This document shows positions 12,259 to 24,319 of a stretch of 64,000 nucleotides of DNA, piece after piece. The stretch is from Eudorina sp. 2006-703-Eu-15 (taxonomy: Eukaryota > Chlorophyta > Chlorophyceae > Chlamydomonadales > Volvocaceae): assembly GCA_003117195.1 (NCBI GenBank), contig BDSI01000006.1:1248898-1312897 (forward strand), read 5' to 3'. Below the pieces are notes generated by a model. The model was not told the DNA's origin, ran no database searches, and saw only the letters and a list, made by a program, of their open reading frames with translations. How positions within the stretch are numbered: position 1 is the stretch's first letter; every line of letters begins with the position of its first letter. The position numbers and the translations under genes were made by a program.

Positions 12259-12263
12259 TGTAA
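12259..12263 (+). terminator. TGTAA polyadenylation word of the ARM-TIR gene
   Basis: TGTAA is the usual chlorophycean poly(A) signal. This one lies about 470 bases after the ARM-TIR stop, in an otherwise non-coding stretch (11790-12480); a second TGTAA follows at about 12373. The predicted 3' UTR is therefore 11790 to about 12280. Confidence 0.45.
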
Positions 12264-12489
12264 TGATAATAATGATAAGATTACGCCGGCCGGAGCCTGG
12301 CGTGTATTAAGGGGGTGGGGAACTGAGGGGCGGCGTAGCCGCCCCTGTATGCCCGCACCACCGTACGTAATAATGTAACCGTTACAAGGTGGACCCGTAT
12401 CCCGACCGGGTGTTCCAACGGGCCCAGATAGCTCGTAGGTGCCTCGTCTCATCAACCCCTACCAAGGACGTACGTATTGATGTATTGAT

Positions 12490-13923
12490 GTCTTGATGAT
12501 GCGCGATGATGAATGAATGAATGTTACTGCGGACCCCAACGGGATCATCGGTGTATACCAGAGCAAGCCCCAGTAGGCCCCACCGCCAATGCGGCAGGTC
12601 ACCTCCACACCACAACGCCGCACCCAAAGAAAACACACCGGGCCATAACCCCAACCAGTCAGACACCGAAGCAAGCAGAGGCGCGCAGCGGGGCAACACT
12701 ACCAACACTACCAAAGCGATGATGTATTTTGATGATGTTACAGGGGATGATGTTGTTGTATGTTGTCGCTCGGAGGTGGGAGGTAGGAGGAGGGCTTGGC
12801 GGGCCCGCGCGTCCGACCGCGGTAGGTGGGTGCGGCAGTTGTTCCACGCACGCCTGCAGCGCGAGCTGCTCCAGGGGCGGCAAGCCGGCAACCACGTCGG
12901 GGCCACCTGAATCGCTGACCCGGCCCCCTTCAACGAGCTCCCCCGGGCCACGGTGACTGCAGTTGGTGACAGCTGGGAGCCAGCAGCCCTCCGCGCCGAC
13001 ATGGAGGAGCTCCACTTGATTGAGGTTGAGTCGTTGCCCGGGCGCCAACCGAAAGACGTCCAGCCACGAGTTCCAGGAAGCGGGGGAGGGCGGTAGGGTC
13101 CGCTAGGACGCGGCGACCCGGCGACACCCACACCCTGGGACTTCAGCCAGGAGAGGAGCGCCTGCCCCACGGCCAGGTACAGCAGGGAGGCGAGGGGGCA
13201 GCCCTGGCGGACTCCCGACGTGATGGGTACGCGCTGAGAGCGATGGCCGTTGAAAATTAAGTGCCGTGACGCCGGTGTCCGTGTGAAGCCGCCGCACCCA
13301 CTGCAGGAAGCCGGGGCCGACGCCCAGGGCCTCCAGGCAGTCCAGCAGGAAGCTGCGGTCCACGGTGTCGTACGCCTTATAGAAGTCCTAAAAGACGGCC
13401 AGGGCCGCGCGGTCCTCCACGCGCAGGAGCTCGGGCGGCAGTTGTAGCAGCCAGACGTTGTCGGCAATGCGCCGGGAGCGGAGGAACGCCGTTTGCTCCG
13501 CGTCGATGGTGACACCAAAGACCGGCAGCAGGCGGCGGACCAGCACCCGGGCCAGGGTGCGGTAGTCCGTGTCGAGCAGCGTAATGGGCCGGTAGTTGGC
13601 CGGATACGTCGGGTCCCCTGACTTAGGGAGCGAAGCGATGACACCGTCCAGGAACCCGGCGGGCACCTCACCGGTGGCCCCGACAGCCGAGAAGACCCGG
13701 GCAAGCAGCGTGGCGAAGACGTCTGGGAAGGCTTGGTACAGCTCAGCCGGGATGCCGTCCGCCCCAGGAGAGCGGCCTGGGGGCGAGGCGACGAGGGCGG
13801 CGGTAACTTCGGCGCTGGTGGCCTCCTCCTGGCCCAGGGCCGGGAGTGCATCCACCGGACACTGGCGGCTGAGGGCCCGCATAGCGGCCAGGACATGGCG
13901 GCGGGCGCTAGCGGAGGCAAGCG
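12490..13923 (-). mobile_element. Degenerate non-LTR (LINE-type) retrotransposon, reverse transcriptase fragment
   Basis: On the minus strand 13882-13388 reads as the reverse transcriptase core: SPGADGIPAELYQAF, then SGDPTYPANYRPITLLDTDY, then AEQTAFLRSRRIADNV. In a shifted frame it continues with YKAYDTVDRSFLLDCLEALG and GVRQGCPLASLLYLAV. These are recognisable LINE RT motifs. Frameshifts break the reading near 13385 and 13240, and the YxDD catalytic motif is not seen, so the copy is dead. The 3' end in element orientation is near 12510-12540, with a short (CATT)n-like tail. A homologous 3' terminus occurs at about 49030-49125. The 5' border abuts the duplicated ARM-TIR promoter at 13924. 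Confidence 0.75.
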
Positions 13924-14113
13924 ACTAACGGTGGCGGTACTGTCCGTTTGTCCCTTATTGACACCGTACATGTGGTACAACTTTGACATTGTCATTTGCA
14001 AAACAAGCTGAAGGAAATTTGCAATACTGCAAATGTATTTGCTCCAGTTCCACGTGCCTGAGCAACAGTAAAAGACATAACCAACATGTCAAAACCACCC
14101 GAGGCGGCAGGCT
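13924..14113 (+). pseudogene. Second copy of the ARM-TIR promoter, leader and first codons
   Basis: This segment aligns with 5634-5825 over its whole length, with scattered substitutions and small gaps. It includes the start codon (ATG at 14086) and the beginning MSKP followed by a diverged tail. After about 14113 similarity to exon 1 of the ARM-TIR gene is lost; the open frame runs only to about 14316 and has no ARM features. It looks like the 5' remnant of a duplicated gene that was later truncated, or a donor copy whose body was lost. A capture of this promoter by another transcript cannot be excluded. Confidence 0.6.
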
Positions 14114-15765
14114 TCACGGATGGGGAAGGACGATTCCAACGTTCTGGCGACCTTTCAGGCGTGGAGGTGGCGGACGGGACAGGCGCAAGGGACGAGATGA
14201 GCCCAGCAGGATCAACCTCGACCTGCTTGGCTGGTAGATTACATACTATTCGCGTCGTCCCCTTGTGCGGCGCTGATGTCGAGCCCCCTAATGTTCCGCT
14301 GCTGTGCGGTAGATAGAGAAGTGCGTTGGCCCCAGTCTGGCAAGTGGCAACTGTTTCGGGTTTGTTTTCGGCCTCGAAGGACCCCAAATGGATCTTCAAG
14401 ACGTCCAAAATTGACGAGGTCGCTATGAAACAGGACGCATACTCCGCAGTACACTTGGGTCATCTGCGACACAGCCGCAGCCTCCCAACACTGCAGCGCA
14501 CCCCGCATCCGCTGCACCACGAGACCATGCACCCCCGCCGTACAACGGATGAGACGTCGGGGCAGGAAATGTGCTGCGTATCGATGCCAAGCACGTTTTG
14601 TGTCATGACAGCAACATGCCAATCAGCAAACATGCTGATTGGGCACACGTCCGCAGGCACGCTAGAGATCCTGTGTGGGCCTTCATTCACCGCGGGGCAT
14701 ACAACGCAGTGATGTACGGTATGCACGTACCCTCGTCTCCGCAAAATCCTCACTCTAAACGAAACTGAATGTGTTCTGTGTGTTCCAAATGTATTAGGCC
14801 TCGCTGGTCCTCAGGCATACAATCGATATGCCTCCGACGGCAGCATCTTCAAGGAAAAGTACTCCGCCGCCGCATGGTGATCCGTCATGGGGGGTGGGGA
14901 ACAGGAAAACGATGCAACACATACGCAGCCGCCCTGCCTGCCGACTTTCTATCGTCAAACCAACAGTTACGACGTACGCCATGCCTCGCCCCTCTTGTCA
15001 TAAGAGTCCGGAAGATCTCCCCGCGAGGACTACTGCGGGGGCATTGTTATCAACCGTTGGTCGATCTCCTCGCCTTGCGCGCGCCGTATGTGCTAATGGA
15101 TGCCGCCTAAGTTGATGCGACGACGCCAGCAGCCGGGCTTGCCGCCGAAGAAGCCAGCAGCCGGGCATGCCACCAGTCCTGTCAACGACGACCCCGCATC
15201 GAGTGGCCCGGGTTGGTGGGTCCCGACGGAAACTCCACAATGCTGCACCGCTTCGTTCGTTAAATCACACGATCGAGACCCCGGGAGCGGCGCTGCAGCC
15301 CTTCCTGCAAGCGCTGCACCACCTGCACTACCGGTGTAACACGCGCACCAGCATGCATCCACCACCCCTTCCTTGGCCACACCACCCTATTCAACAGAGA
15401 TGCGCCGGTGCCGTGTCGTCGAGAGAAAGAAAAATCCTCGTACCCCAGTCCACCCAAACTGCTCAACTTCTTTGTCAACGAACTATCAGCGAACCATCAA
15501 TTGATCGCCTGCCTCTTTGGACGTCGTCCCGTGCACCGCCCTTCCACGTCGCCCCGTCTAGACTTCCCAAGTGCCGTACATCTCCTGATAAGCTCCGTCA
15601 ACTGGCTCTTCACCGTGAGATCCAATCCAACGAGCTACGCAACTCTGGCACGTCCCTCATGTACAACGCCACGCGCCACCGTGCGCAACGCAGTACAGCT
15701 GTTCAGTCGTACTTCGATGTTTCGATGTTTCCATGTCATTCGCCTGTTGTACATCCCACGGCATA
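14114..15765. other. No convincing gene; possibly 3' UTR of the minus-strand gene
   Basis: No exon with motif or phase support is seen. The nearest minus-strand TGTAA (TTACA on the plus strand, about 14238) would give the gene at 15766-19783 a 3' UTR of about 1.5 kb covering most of this interval. Confidence 0.3.
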
Positions 15766-18700
15766 TCACAGGAAGCGCGTGTGGATCTCCTCCACGCCCG
15801 CCAGGTCGCGCGCGCTGGGCTCCCGGAGGATGTCGATCAGGCCGGGCGGCAGCGGCGTCACGTAGCGCGGCGGCGTGATGGACGCCACCGCCGCCGCCGT
15901 CGCCTCTGCCGTACGCTCAAGGCCGTCCGGCCCCAGCGCCTCGCGCGCCGCCGCGTCCAGGTCGGTGGGCACCGGTGGCAGACACGCGGCTAGCGCCACC
16001 GGGTCGGGCGTAGGGCCCATCTCGTCCTTTCCGGTCCGAGTCCGGATGCGAATCCTGCCGCCATGGAAGCCCAGGCTGCCGACCGTATATCCGGTGGAGA
16101 CATCGTCAGCCCGCGGCGAAGCGGGAGCAGCCGCCGGCGCCGCCGCGGGGACGTCTTCCCCATGGGCGCGATGTGGACGGGCATCGGCAGCAGCGGCAGT
16201 CGCATCTTTGTCGTACAGGGCCGCGGCGGCGGCTCCCGGCGGCGTCGTGGCGGGGTCGTCCGCGTCGCGGATGACCGACGGCAGGTCCGCCGCCGCGGCC
16301 TCCACCTCGGCATCGTGAATGGCGGACGGCGAATCAGGCACCAGCCCGCCGTCCGCGGGCGCAGCCGGCGCCTCCAGGTCGGGGTCATCCCAGGCCCAGT
16401 CCGCAGCGCCGGCGAAGCCCGACACGGCCGCCGCCGGCTTGACACCCGGCGGCGGTGCGTCGGGAATGTCGTACACGATTGCGCCCGGCGACCCGACGGG
16501 GCCGCCGGCGCCGACGACGTCGACGGCCTCGCGGCAGACGTCGAGGGGAGCGATGACGGCGGCGGTGGCGTTTAGAACCAGCTGGAATCCCGGCGGTGCT
16601 CGGCCGCCGTCACGGCGGGCCTCATTCGGCGCCGAACGCACGACGTTGCCGTACATCGCCGCCACTGACGCGGGGTCAGGGGCTGCCGGTGTGGCTGCCG
16701 CCGGCGTCACCTGCACTTCGGCCTGCGACGCCGGGGACGTGTCCGCGCCAGTGCCGTACAGTCCGGGGCCCTCCTGCTCCGTTGGCGCCGTACGTGCCAT
16801 CTCCGTGGCCGCTGCGCCGATCTCTGGTGGTTAAGAAGAGTGGGCGGCGGCGGCGGAGGAGGAGGAGGAGACGCGAATGATCGGACGTACGGTGATGCGC
16901 CATCAGGGCAGTGGCCGACAATGCAGCCAGCGAAGCATAGCATACTACCCAACACCCCTGGAGGTCACGCACGATGTGCTATTGGCACGATGTGCTATTG
17001 GATCATCCGGACAACCTGTGTTAGCCCCACACACACACACACACATGGTACATCCCTTCCGCAGCGCACCAGGCTGCGACGGCACGGAGCCGTCAAAACC
17101 ATAAGGCCCCGCCAGCACGAGGCGCTCCTCCCTCCCCAGCCTGCCCTCGTCCCCAGCAGAGCTGTCGTCCCCGGCAATGTTAATGGTGACGGTGCTGCAG
17201 GAAGCCGGGGCTGCCACACACACGGACGCGCCCGCAGGGTGGGCGATCCACAGCTCCCGAGATCCCGACGCCGGACCAAGTGCGGGTCACGGTTTCCGGT
17301 GTCCATTGCCCCATCAATATTCAATAATAATAACAATACCGCCACCGACGACCCTAGCGGGGTCCAGCGGTCCCCTGTTAACATCCTGAAATGGACAAAT
17401 CGGACAGCACGGGGCAGCCCGACCGACCCTCGGGCCCTTCACCGCCGCGAGGTGGAGGCGTGGAGCCCGACGCTCAAAGGTTCGTCGGGCTGCGGTGCGG
17501 GGCCCGAGTGCGGCTCAAACACGGGCGGTTTTCCCTGTCCCGCACTGCCGCACATGGCAGCACCCAGCCAGCTACACTACGTTCCCGTTCGCCACCCCAC
17601 ACAGCACCCACACACCGTGCAGCGCCTCCTCCAGGGCAGACGCGGCGGAGGCGAGAGCCACCTCGCTCTCCCTGGACCAGGACCCACGGGTCGTTGCCGT
17701 CGTCGTCGTCGTCGCCGCCGCCGCCTTGGCCAGGCTGCCCACGGACGCGAGCGCCGCCGCGAGCAGGCGCTGAGCGCCGTCCGGACGAGCTGCTGGGAAT
17801 GAATGTACGAGGTTAGCTGACAGGAACACGGGTCGACAACACGGGTCGCACAGCATTGCCGTACAACCCGCACCGGTGGTCCGGTGCACACAACCCGCAT
17901 CGCCGCACACGACCTTCACACCTCACTGGTTTCCACTGCGGTACAAAGCCACGGGTGCCTAGCTGTCTTCCTTCCGGTCAACGCGTGCTCGGGATTAAAT
18001 TGACCTGGGCTTGCTCAACGTCCATCCCTCCTCCCCACACTCGCCCACCGGCCCGCCCACCCACCCGCCCACCCACCCGTGTGCGGCCTCAGGCTCAGAC
18101 AGTCGCTGGGCAGCCGGGCCACTCGGCCGCTCCGAGTCTGGGTCAGCAGCGCAGGCCGCGGGTGGCCGCCACCGCCACCGCCACCGCCACCCGCCGGCGC
18201 TGCCGCCGCCGCGGTGTCCGGGCCGCCACCCTCGGGCGCCGCCGCCGCCGCAGCAGCGCCGCCGCCACCTGCGCACGCTCACGGCAGCGGTAAGCCCAAC
18301 GTGCAACCCGAACGATGCGGGACCGTCCCCCCGGGGTACTGAAAAAGGCAGGAAGGAGGAGGACGGCGTTGCCAGGATGAGATGAAGGTAGGCCGGCAGT
18401 GATCCTCAATACGGTGGGCGGAAGTGTTCTTTTCTTTGTACGCGGGTGCGTTCTTTTCCATTCAAGTGGTTCGCGGTGTGCGGCATAATCCGTGTACATC
18501 GTGCTGTGGTGACCTCGAGGGAAGGAAGGGGATCTGCATCCGTACACCGTAGCCGTGTGCCGTACCCGTACACCGTACCCACCTGCCGGTACGGCGGTCG
18601 CCTCGGTGACTGACACGCCGAAGGCGCTGGTGAGGTGGCGGGCGGCCTGCTCCAGGGCGACTGCCACGCTGCTGCCAGCCGCGGAAGCCGGCAGGGAGGC

Positions 18701-19783
18701 GGTGTGGGAGGCGAGGCGCGCCAGATTGATCGCGGCGGCACTGGCGGCGGAAGCCAGATCGGACGGAGGTGGCGGCGGGGTGCCATCGCCGTACCCGCAG
18801 ACGCCGGCCGTGTCGTCGACGGTCATCGCGAGCGGCGGCGGCGGCGGAGCCGCCGCCGCCGACGCCGTGCTGGGTGCGTCGGCCAGATCTGGGTCCTTGG
18901 CGGCGGCGGTGACGGCGGCGGCGGGGACGGTGGTGGCGGCGGCGGCGGCGGCTTCGTTGTTGTTGGCGGCCGCGGCAGGGTCAGTGAAAACGGAGACCTG
19001 ATGCGGGGTTGCCGCCCCGGACTGCTGGCCTTGCTTCTGCGAGCGGGTGATCGCGGCGGCGGCGGTGGCGTCCAGGGGGCAGTCGATGAGGGCGGGCGCG
19101 GGGATTAAGGAGGAGGCGGCGTCGACGGCGGCACAGTGCGGGCCTCACCGGATACAGTTGAGGGATCAGATGGGTTAGTTGTTGGTTGTTGGTTGTGGCG
19201 GCCCCTCCGCCCTCCCTTCCCCCCACAGGCCAAGCTCTTCCCAACCGACCCGCGGGTCGACGCAACCAGGTGGACGCACCAGGACCCCCTCCTCCCCCCT
19301 CCTCCCCCTCCTCCTGGACCCGAGTTTTCATGAACCCTGAGACCCAAATCCACGGGTCGTTACGAGATGCCGTACGGCAATGCCGCCCCCCCGGCTAACG
19401 CAGTTGCGCTGCTCGCCCCTGCACTGGTTTCTCATCAGGCACCCCAGAGCCCAGACAGACCCGCGGGTCACCTGAACCTGAACAGCCCCCACCTCCTCGA
19501 CGTAGCGGGCCAGGGTAATGTCCGGCAGCTCCGGCGGCATGTCCTCCGCTGCGGCTGGCGCCAGCGCGCGGTCGCCGGCGGCGGCATCCCCGGCGTGGCC
19601 GACTAACGGCGGCGCGCCGGCGCCCTTGGCCAGGTCGGCCGCGGTGCCCTCGTACATCAGCCGATGGCCGCCGACGCCGCCGACGCCGCCGACGCCGACG
19701 CCGCCGAAGATGGGCGCCAGGTCAACGGAGCTGATGTCTTGGTCGGCGCGTCGTCGGACGTCGGATGCATCGCGCGGCGACAT
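15766..19783 (-). CDS. Low-complexity Ala/Pro/Gly-rich protein of unknown function
   Basis: I do not recognise this protein. Exon 1 starts at the ATG at 19783 (MSPRDASDVRRRADQDISS) and ends at a CAG/GTGACC donor near 19470. Further exons with open, splice-compatible frames are about 19130-18584, 18271-18081 and 17790-17620. A possible exon lies near 17220-17060, and a last exon runs from about 16832 to the TGA at 15766. The last exon (about 355 residues) holds the only non-repetitive blocks: one around FQLVLNATAAVIAPLDVCRE and the C-terminus DLAGVEEIHTRFL. The rest is Ala/Pro/Gly/Thr-rich. No signal peptide or membrane segment is obvious. Exon joins are approximate because low complexity hides the boundaries. 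Confidence 0.5.
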
Positions 19784-20925
19784 GACGATGCAACTGCGGA
19801 AAGGGCGACGCGAATGAACGCAATTTGAATTAAAATCGGAGCGCCTGGCTGGCTGGTGTATTACATAACCGACTGAGGCTTCGCTTCGAGGTAGCCTGAG
19901 GGAGCCGGAAATATAGCCGTGGGCAGGAGGCGCTCATCACTCACGAAGCGCTTCGCGGCCGGGGAACGAGGAAGGGGGCAGCTTGGTCGCAGGATGTGTG
20001 TAACAAGTAGTGCTCTCCTCGAGGGATCTGTCGGTTGCCCGCTCTCAGCTTGGCTGAGCCGCTGTTCTGTCGCGCACGGACGGTGACTTGGAAACGGAGA
20101 GGAGAGGAGAGGAGAGGAAGAGAACGAAGGCGGATGAGGAGAGCGCGCGGCGCAACAAGCAGCTCCGCGCCAAAAATCTACTTCCAGATGAGATGTAAAG
20201 CTGCCCCAGCGCGCGGGCGAGCCAGGCTGGCGTACAAGACGTCGCGAGGCTCAAGTGGGAACCCACCCGGTTGCGCAGTAGTCTGTGGACGCGTCGTAAG
20301 AGAGTGTTGGTTGTCTTGCCCAGCAGGCGGTGTTCGCGGAACGTTTTGGGATCACTGGCGGATTGGTAGTTGCTAAAAAAGGGCGGTTTCTCTTGCTGTC
20401 GCAGCGGGGTCGGAGGTATGTGTGCGGGTGCTGGCGTCCATTGTTTTATCAATCTGGAAAATATTGGGTGCTGTGCTGAGTCATCAATCCGCCCCGAGCC
20501 CATTCTGCCGTACTGGATGCTGACTCATCGACCAGTTGCCTAGATGCCCCACCAAAGCTATGCTCAATCGCTCACAACTCAAGCCCGAACTCTCGAAAAT
20601 ATTCAAGAACGCACCTCTGTTTTCCATCTTTCAGAATTCTGACAGCGAGAACTGTGCAGCGCAAGCAAGCAAGCGAAGACGCCCGCGCCTAGACAGCCGA
20701 CCCTCGACGACCGGACCGACCCGTGGGTCGTTCGCCCTCAAAAGGTCTATCTCAACCAGCTCGCTCCGTCCCACCGCTTCCATAACACCAGAAGACAGTT
20801 AGTCCCGCTCGACAGCCCCGTCCTGCAGCAGTAGTGGTTCCAGCACTGCGCAGCGATCACCTGACCGCCCGCCCAGCTAAGGTCGCAGCCGCCCGCGGCA
20901 GCCACCGCCACCGCAAGCAAGCGCC
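19784..20925. promoter_or_regulatory. Divergent intergenic/promoter region
   Basis: It separates the minus-strand gene starting at 19783 from the LEA gene starting at 20926. It contains a short purine run (GAGAGGAGAGG, about 20096-20120) and one exact GACCC-GT-GGGTC palindrome at 20718-20729. No coding exon is supported. TATA-like elements are not clear. Confidence 0.35.
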
Positions 20926-22510
20926 ATGACGCACATGACCCAGGAGCAGAAGGACGAGATCGCGAAGCAGAAGTTCGGCCGCGCCTACGACCAATTGGTG
21001 GGGTGCCGGGCTGCGTTCCTCTCGCCTGCCTCTCGCCTGCCTGCCTGCCTGTCGCATGGTGGAAGACCTACCCCATGGGGGCTGTCGGGGGTCCGCCGTG
21101 TTCACCTTCACCTTCATGGGTGCCTAGGCACCTGGGTAGTGGAGCGCCTGCTGCCGGTTCGGCGACTCAGTGCAGTGCATGGTCTGAATGGCTAGCGGGC
21201 TGCGGCTCTGCAGGGCGAGCGGGGGAGGGGAGGAGAAATACAGAGGGGAGAGAGAGAGAGGGAGAGGGAGAGAGAGAGAGGGAGAGAGAGAGAGGGAGAG
21301 AGAGGGAGAGAGAGGGAGAGAGAGGGAGAGAGAGGGAGAGAGAGGGAGAGAGAGGGAGAGAGAGGGAGAGAGAGGGAGAGAGAGGGAGAGAGAGGGAGAG
21401 AGAGGGAGAGAGAGGGAGAGAGAGGGAGAGAGAGGGAGAGAGAGGGAGAGAGAGGGAGAGAGAGGGAGAGAGAGGGAGAGAGAGGGAGAGAGAGGGAGAG
21501 AGAGGGAGAGAGAGGGAGAGAGAGGGAGAGAGAGGGAGAGAGAGGGAGAGAGAGGGAGAGAGAGGGAGAGAGAGGGAGAGAGAGGGAGAGAGAGGGAGAG
21601 GGAGGGAGAGGGAGGGAGAGGGAGGGAGAGGGAGGGAGGGAAAGAAAGAGAAAGGCAGGGAGAGAGAGGGAGAGGGAGGGAGCGAGAGAGAGGGCCTTCG
21701 CACAGGCCCCGCACAGGCCCCGCACAGGCCCCGCACTGCACTGCACAACGGTGTTTTCAGCTGCTGCGAGACCTACCTCGCAACGAAGCCAACCGCGGGT
21801 CGAAGCGCACAGCGGCTGTCCATCCTTGGTGTCTTGAGAGTTGAGACTTTGTGGGGACGGTGTTCGTTCACATCAGGGGGCATACGCTGTACGTACCTGC
21901 CTTTGTCCGGCCCCGCAGGAAACCGACGAGAAGAAGGCGGTGGGCGGTCAGTTCCGGTGAGGGAGGGAGGGAGGGTGCGCCGCTCCGTGAAGAGAGGGAG
22001 GAAGCCCACATGCACCGCCTACGTGTGTGTGGGGGCAGACGGAGGGGGTTGCCGAGCGAGGGGGCTGAAGGAGTGGTGTCGTCTGAGGAGAGGTGTCGTC
22101 TGCCGAAGTCGGGGTGCGGCTGCTGCCGCAGTCGGGTTCGTTCGTTGGGGTCGCGGGGGCGGGACGAGCCGACGACGCCAATGACGCCAAAGGACGTCGA
22201 GGGGCCCCGTAGGTCCATTGCATTGGGGTTGTGGTGGGGGCCCCGGACTCGGGACTCGTACCCCGGGGCAAGCTGTAGCTCTCTGCCTCCTCCTCTTGCC
22301 GCCTCTTTCGCAAGTTGTGCCCGCGCCGAAAATCTCCATTTGCCGTACATACTACATGCCCACAGCGCGAACGAGCTGGGTCACGAGGGCTACAGCGAGA
22401 TGGGCAAGATGGGCGGCAAGAAGGGCGGCTACTCGACGGGGTACGCCCACGACCCGGAGGAGCAGAAGAAGTGGACCGACAGGACGGGGAACGAGACGGC
22501 CATGGAGTAG
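20926..22510 (+). CDS. Group 1 LEA (Em-like, LEA_5) protein
   Basis: Three exons, 20926-20997, 21919-21956 and 22366-22510, join with exact phase to a hydrophilic protein of 84 residues. Across the second junction it reads GGQFRANELGHEGYSEMGKM followed by GG. This has the same spacing as the 20-residue hallmark of plant Em/group-1 LEA proteins (GGQTRxEQLGEEGYxxMGRKGG, established knowledge). A KGG-type repeat (MGGKKGGYSTG) follows. The acidic/basic C-terminus ends NETAME. Em proteins are disordered, protect against water loss and are usually stress- or maturation-induced. The start gives MTHMTQEQKDEIAKQKFGRA, with no targeting signal. An extra exon at 21761 (LLRDLPRN) is possible, but skipping it gives the better family match. 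Confidence 0.8.
21238..21660 (+). repeat. GA-rich satellite (GAGAGAGGGA unit) in LEA intron 1
   Basis: More than 400 bases of purine-only tandem repeat with a 10-base period (GAGAGAGGGA), degrading to GGGA/GGGAGGGAGA at the right end. It lies inside the intron between exons 1 and 2 of the LEA gene. The overlapping Glu-Arg-Gly and Leu-Ser-Pro open frames on both strands are repeat artefacts. Confidence 0.9.
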
Positions 22511-24319
22511 GACTGTAGGAGGGGGAGGAGCGGGAGGAGGGAGGGAGGGGACGGGGGAGCCAGGCATGGCTGCAGGAGTGGACAGCGGAGGCTCAAGTGG
22601 CGAAAACATGTGGCCGTACGGCAATGGGCGGTTGAAGACAGCAATTGATCGGAAGCTGTTGGCCTGGACGCGTGTTGTGTGGTGGTTGGTGGTGGTGGTG
22701 GTTGAATCCGAACAGTTGAGAACCGACACCCCGGTCGGGTGCTGTTGTTGTTTTTCTGCTCCGACGTAGCGCCTTCCCGTTGCGGAGGATCCCCGTCGGG
22801 TGCTCGGCGGCACCCGCCCCGTGAGTCCTGCCGGCTGCATCCTCCTTTTCAGTGGGCTCATGGCCGCTCATGGCCGCTCAGGGGCGTCCCCTCCATTCTT
22901 TGGAACAGCTCCCGCTCCCATGCAGCGGTGACGGGGACAGCCTGGTGTTCGGAAGGTCTTCAAAGGGGTACAGAGGATTGCAACGAGAGGAATGCGACGA
23001 AGAGATAGATGTCGGTGTCCGTCATGGGAGCGTACGTATTGCACATTGCCGTAGCTGCCGTAGCGTTCGTAGCGTTCATATCAACGTGCCTGTCCTTTGC
23101 ACGGACACATTCTCTGGTGTACGGCATGTACGACATGTACGGACGTGCCCAAAATCACTGGGGCACCTCACGGAGCCTCACGGAGCTTCACGAACCACTT
23201 TGGCTGCCCCGGAAGGGAGTCCGTCATGGCTCACTGGCGCGGCGCGGCGGCCACCACTTCCGCATCACTCACTCACTCATTCACCCGCTCATGACGCACG
23301 CGTGTCGAAAGCCATCACCACCATCAACAACAAACGAAGTAAAAGTCTTGCGGAACGTCCTCCTCCACCTTCCCCCTCCCGATCGGTCTGAAGCGCTCGC
23401 GGCCCTCCACACCGTGGGGTGGGGGCTCGACAATACGGCGCCGGTGAGACAGACGGGAGTCATGGGGAGAGAGACCAGCTCGACCGAGGGGAGGGAGTAA
23501 GGGGAACCCGGGCAGGCGCACTCGCTCTCACACCCCACAGTCGCGCACGTTCAGTGCCTGCACGGGGTCTACCACCCCACATCCACGATCCACGATCCAC
23601 CACCGCAACCACAACCGGGCGGGTGGCTGGAGGAACATCGTCGGCGCCGTCCATCGTCGTGGACTGGGTCAGGCGCAGCCGCATCCGACCCCCGCCCCGC
23701 GGCACCCCACTGCCTGCACCCTACCTGCCTGCCTGCGCGAGCAGCTCACCGTGCAGTGGTGAGCTCCGCACCCCTCTCCGCCCCCCCCCGCGAGGATCTG
23801 TGGGGTGCCCGCCTCCATGCGTTCACTTGGGGGATCAGCGGCCCCCGTACGTTCGTACGTATGTACGGCGCCGCAAAATCAGCCCGACGTCTCAAATATC
23901 AAGACTCTTTGCCCGTCGCTCCTCCGTACCCGTGAAGCCAGACGCATCTTTTTGCACACAGCAGTGCACCCACCCGTCGGTGTCGCCTCCCTAGACCCCG
24001 ACCGCCTGTCCGACCAGCCCTGATCCCCCGTGCCCCCGCCATGGCGGCCCGGGGGGATTGCAGAATACTGTCGATCAACACGTAAGCGGCCTGCAGCACC
24101 GTCCGGGTAGCCGCGCCGCGCCGCCGCTCCCCCCTCCCCGCCATCCCTGCCACTGCCCCCACCCCCGCCACATGCCGCCCCGCAGCGCCGGCGGTCCACC
24201 TGTCCACCGGCGCCACCGGCGGCACAAGTTCCCGCTGCTGCCCGCATCACCCACCACCATTCCCCGTTTCTGGGTTTGCTTTTTCTGTTCACCCCACCTT
24301 TACCCCGTCCAGCCAAAGC
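22511..24319. other. Intergenic DNA, no supported gene
   Basis: Several frames stay open because of high GC, but none has conserved motifs, consistent splice sites or a good start. It contains the 3' UTR of the LEA gene (+) and, at its right end, a TTACA at about 24320 that is a minus-strand TGTAA signal for the gene ending at 24765. Confidence 0.35.

Noticed and set aside
12382..14001. 539-codon minus-strand open frame as a gene
   Set aside because: Only short parts match reverse transcriptase, while the rest of the RT core lies in another frame; it is a frameshifted element remnant.
21761..21850. Extra LEA exon (LLRDLPRNEANRG)
   Set aside because: Including it leaves no good donor and separates the N-terminus from the GGQ motif; skipping it gives exact phase and the family length.
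21003..22184. Glu-Arg-Gly-rich 393-codon protein and its Leu-Ser-Pro mirror
   Set aside because: Artefacts of the GAGAGAGGGA satellite inside a LEA intron.
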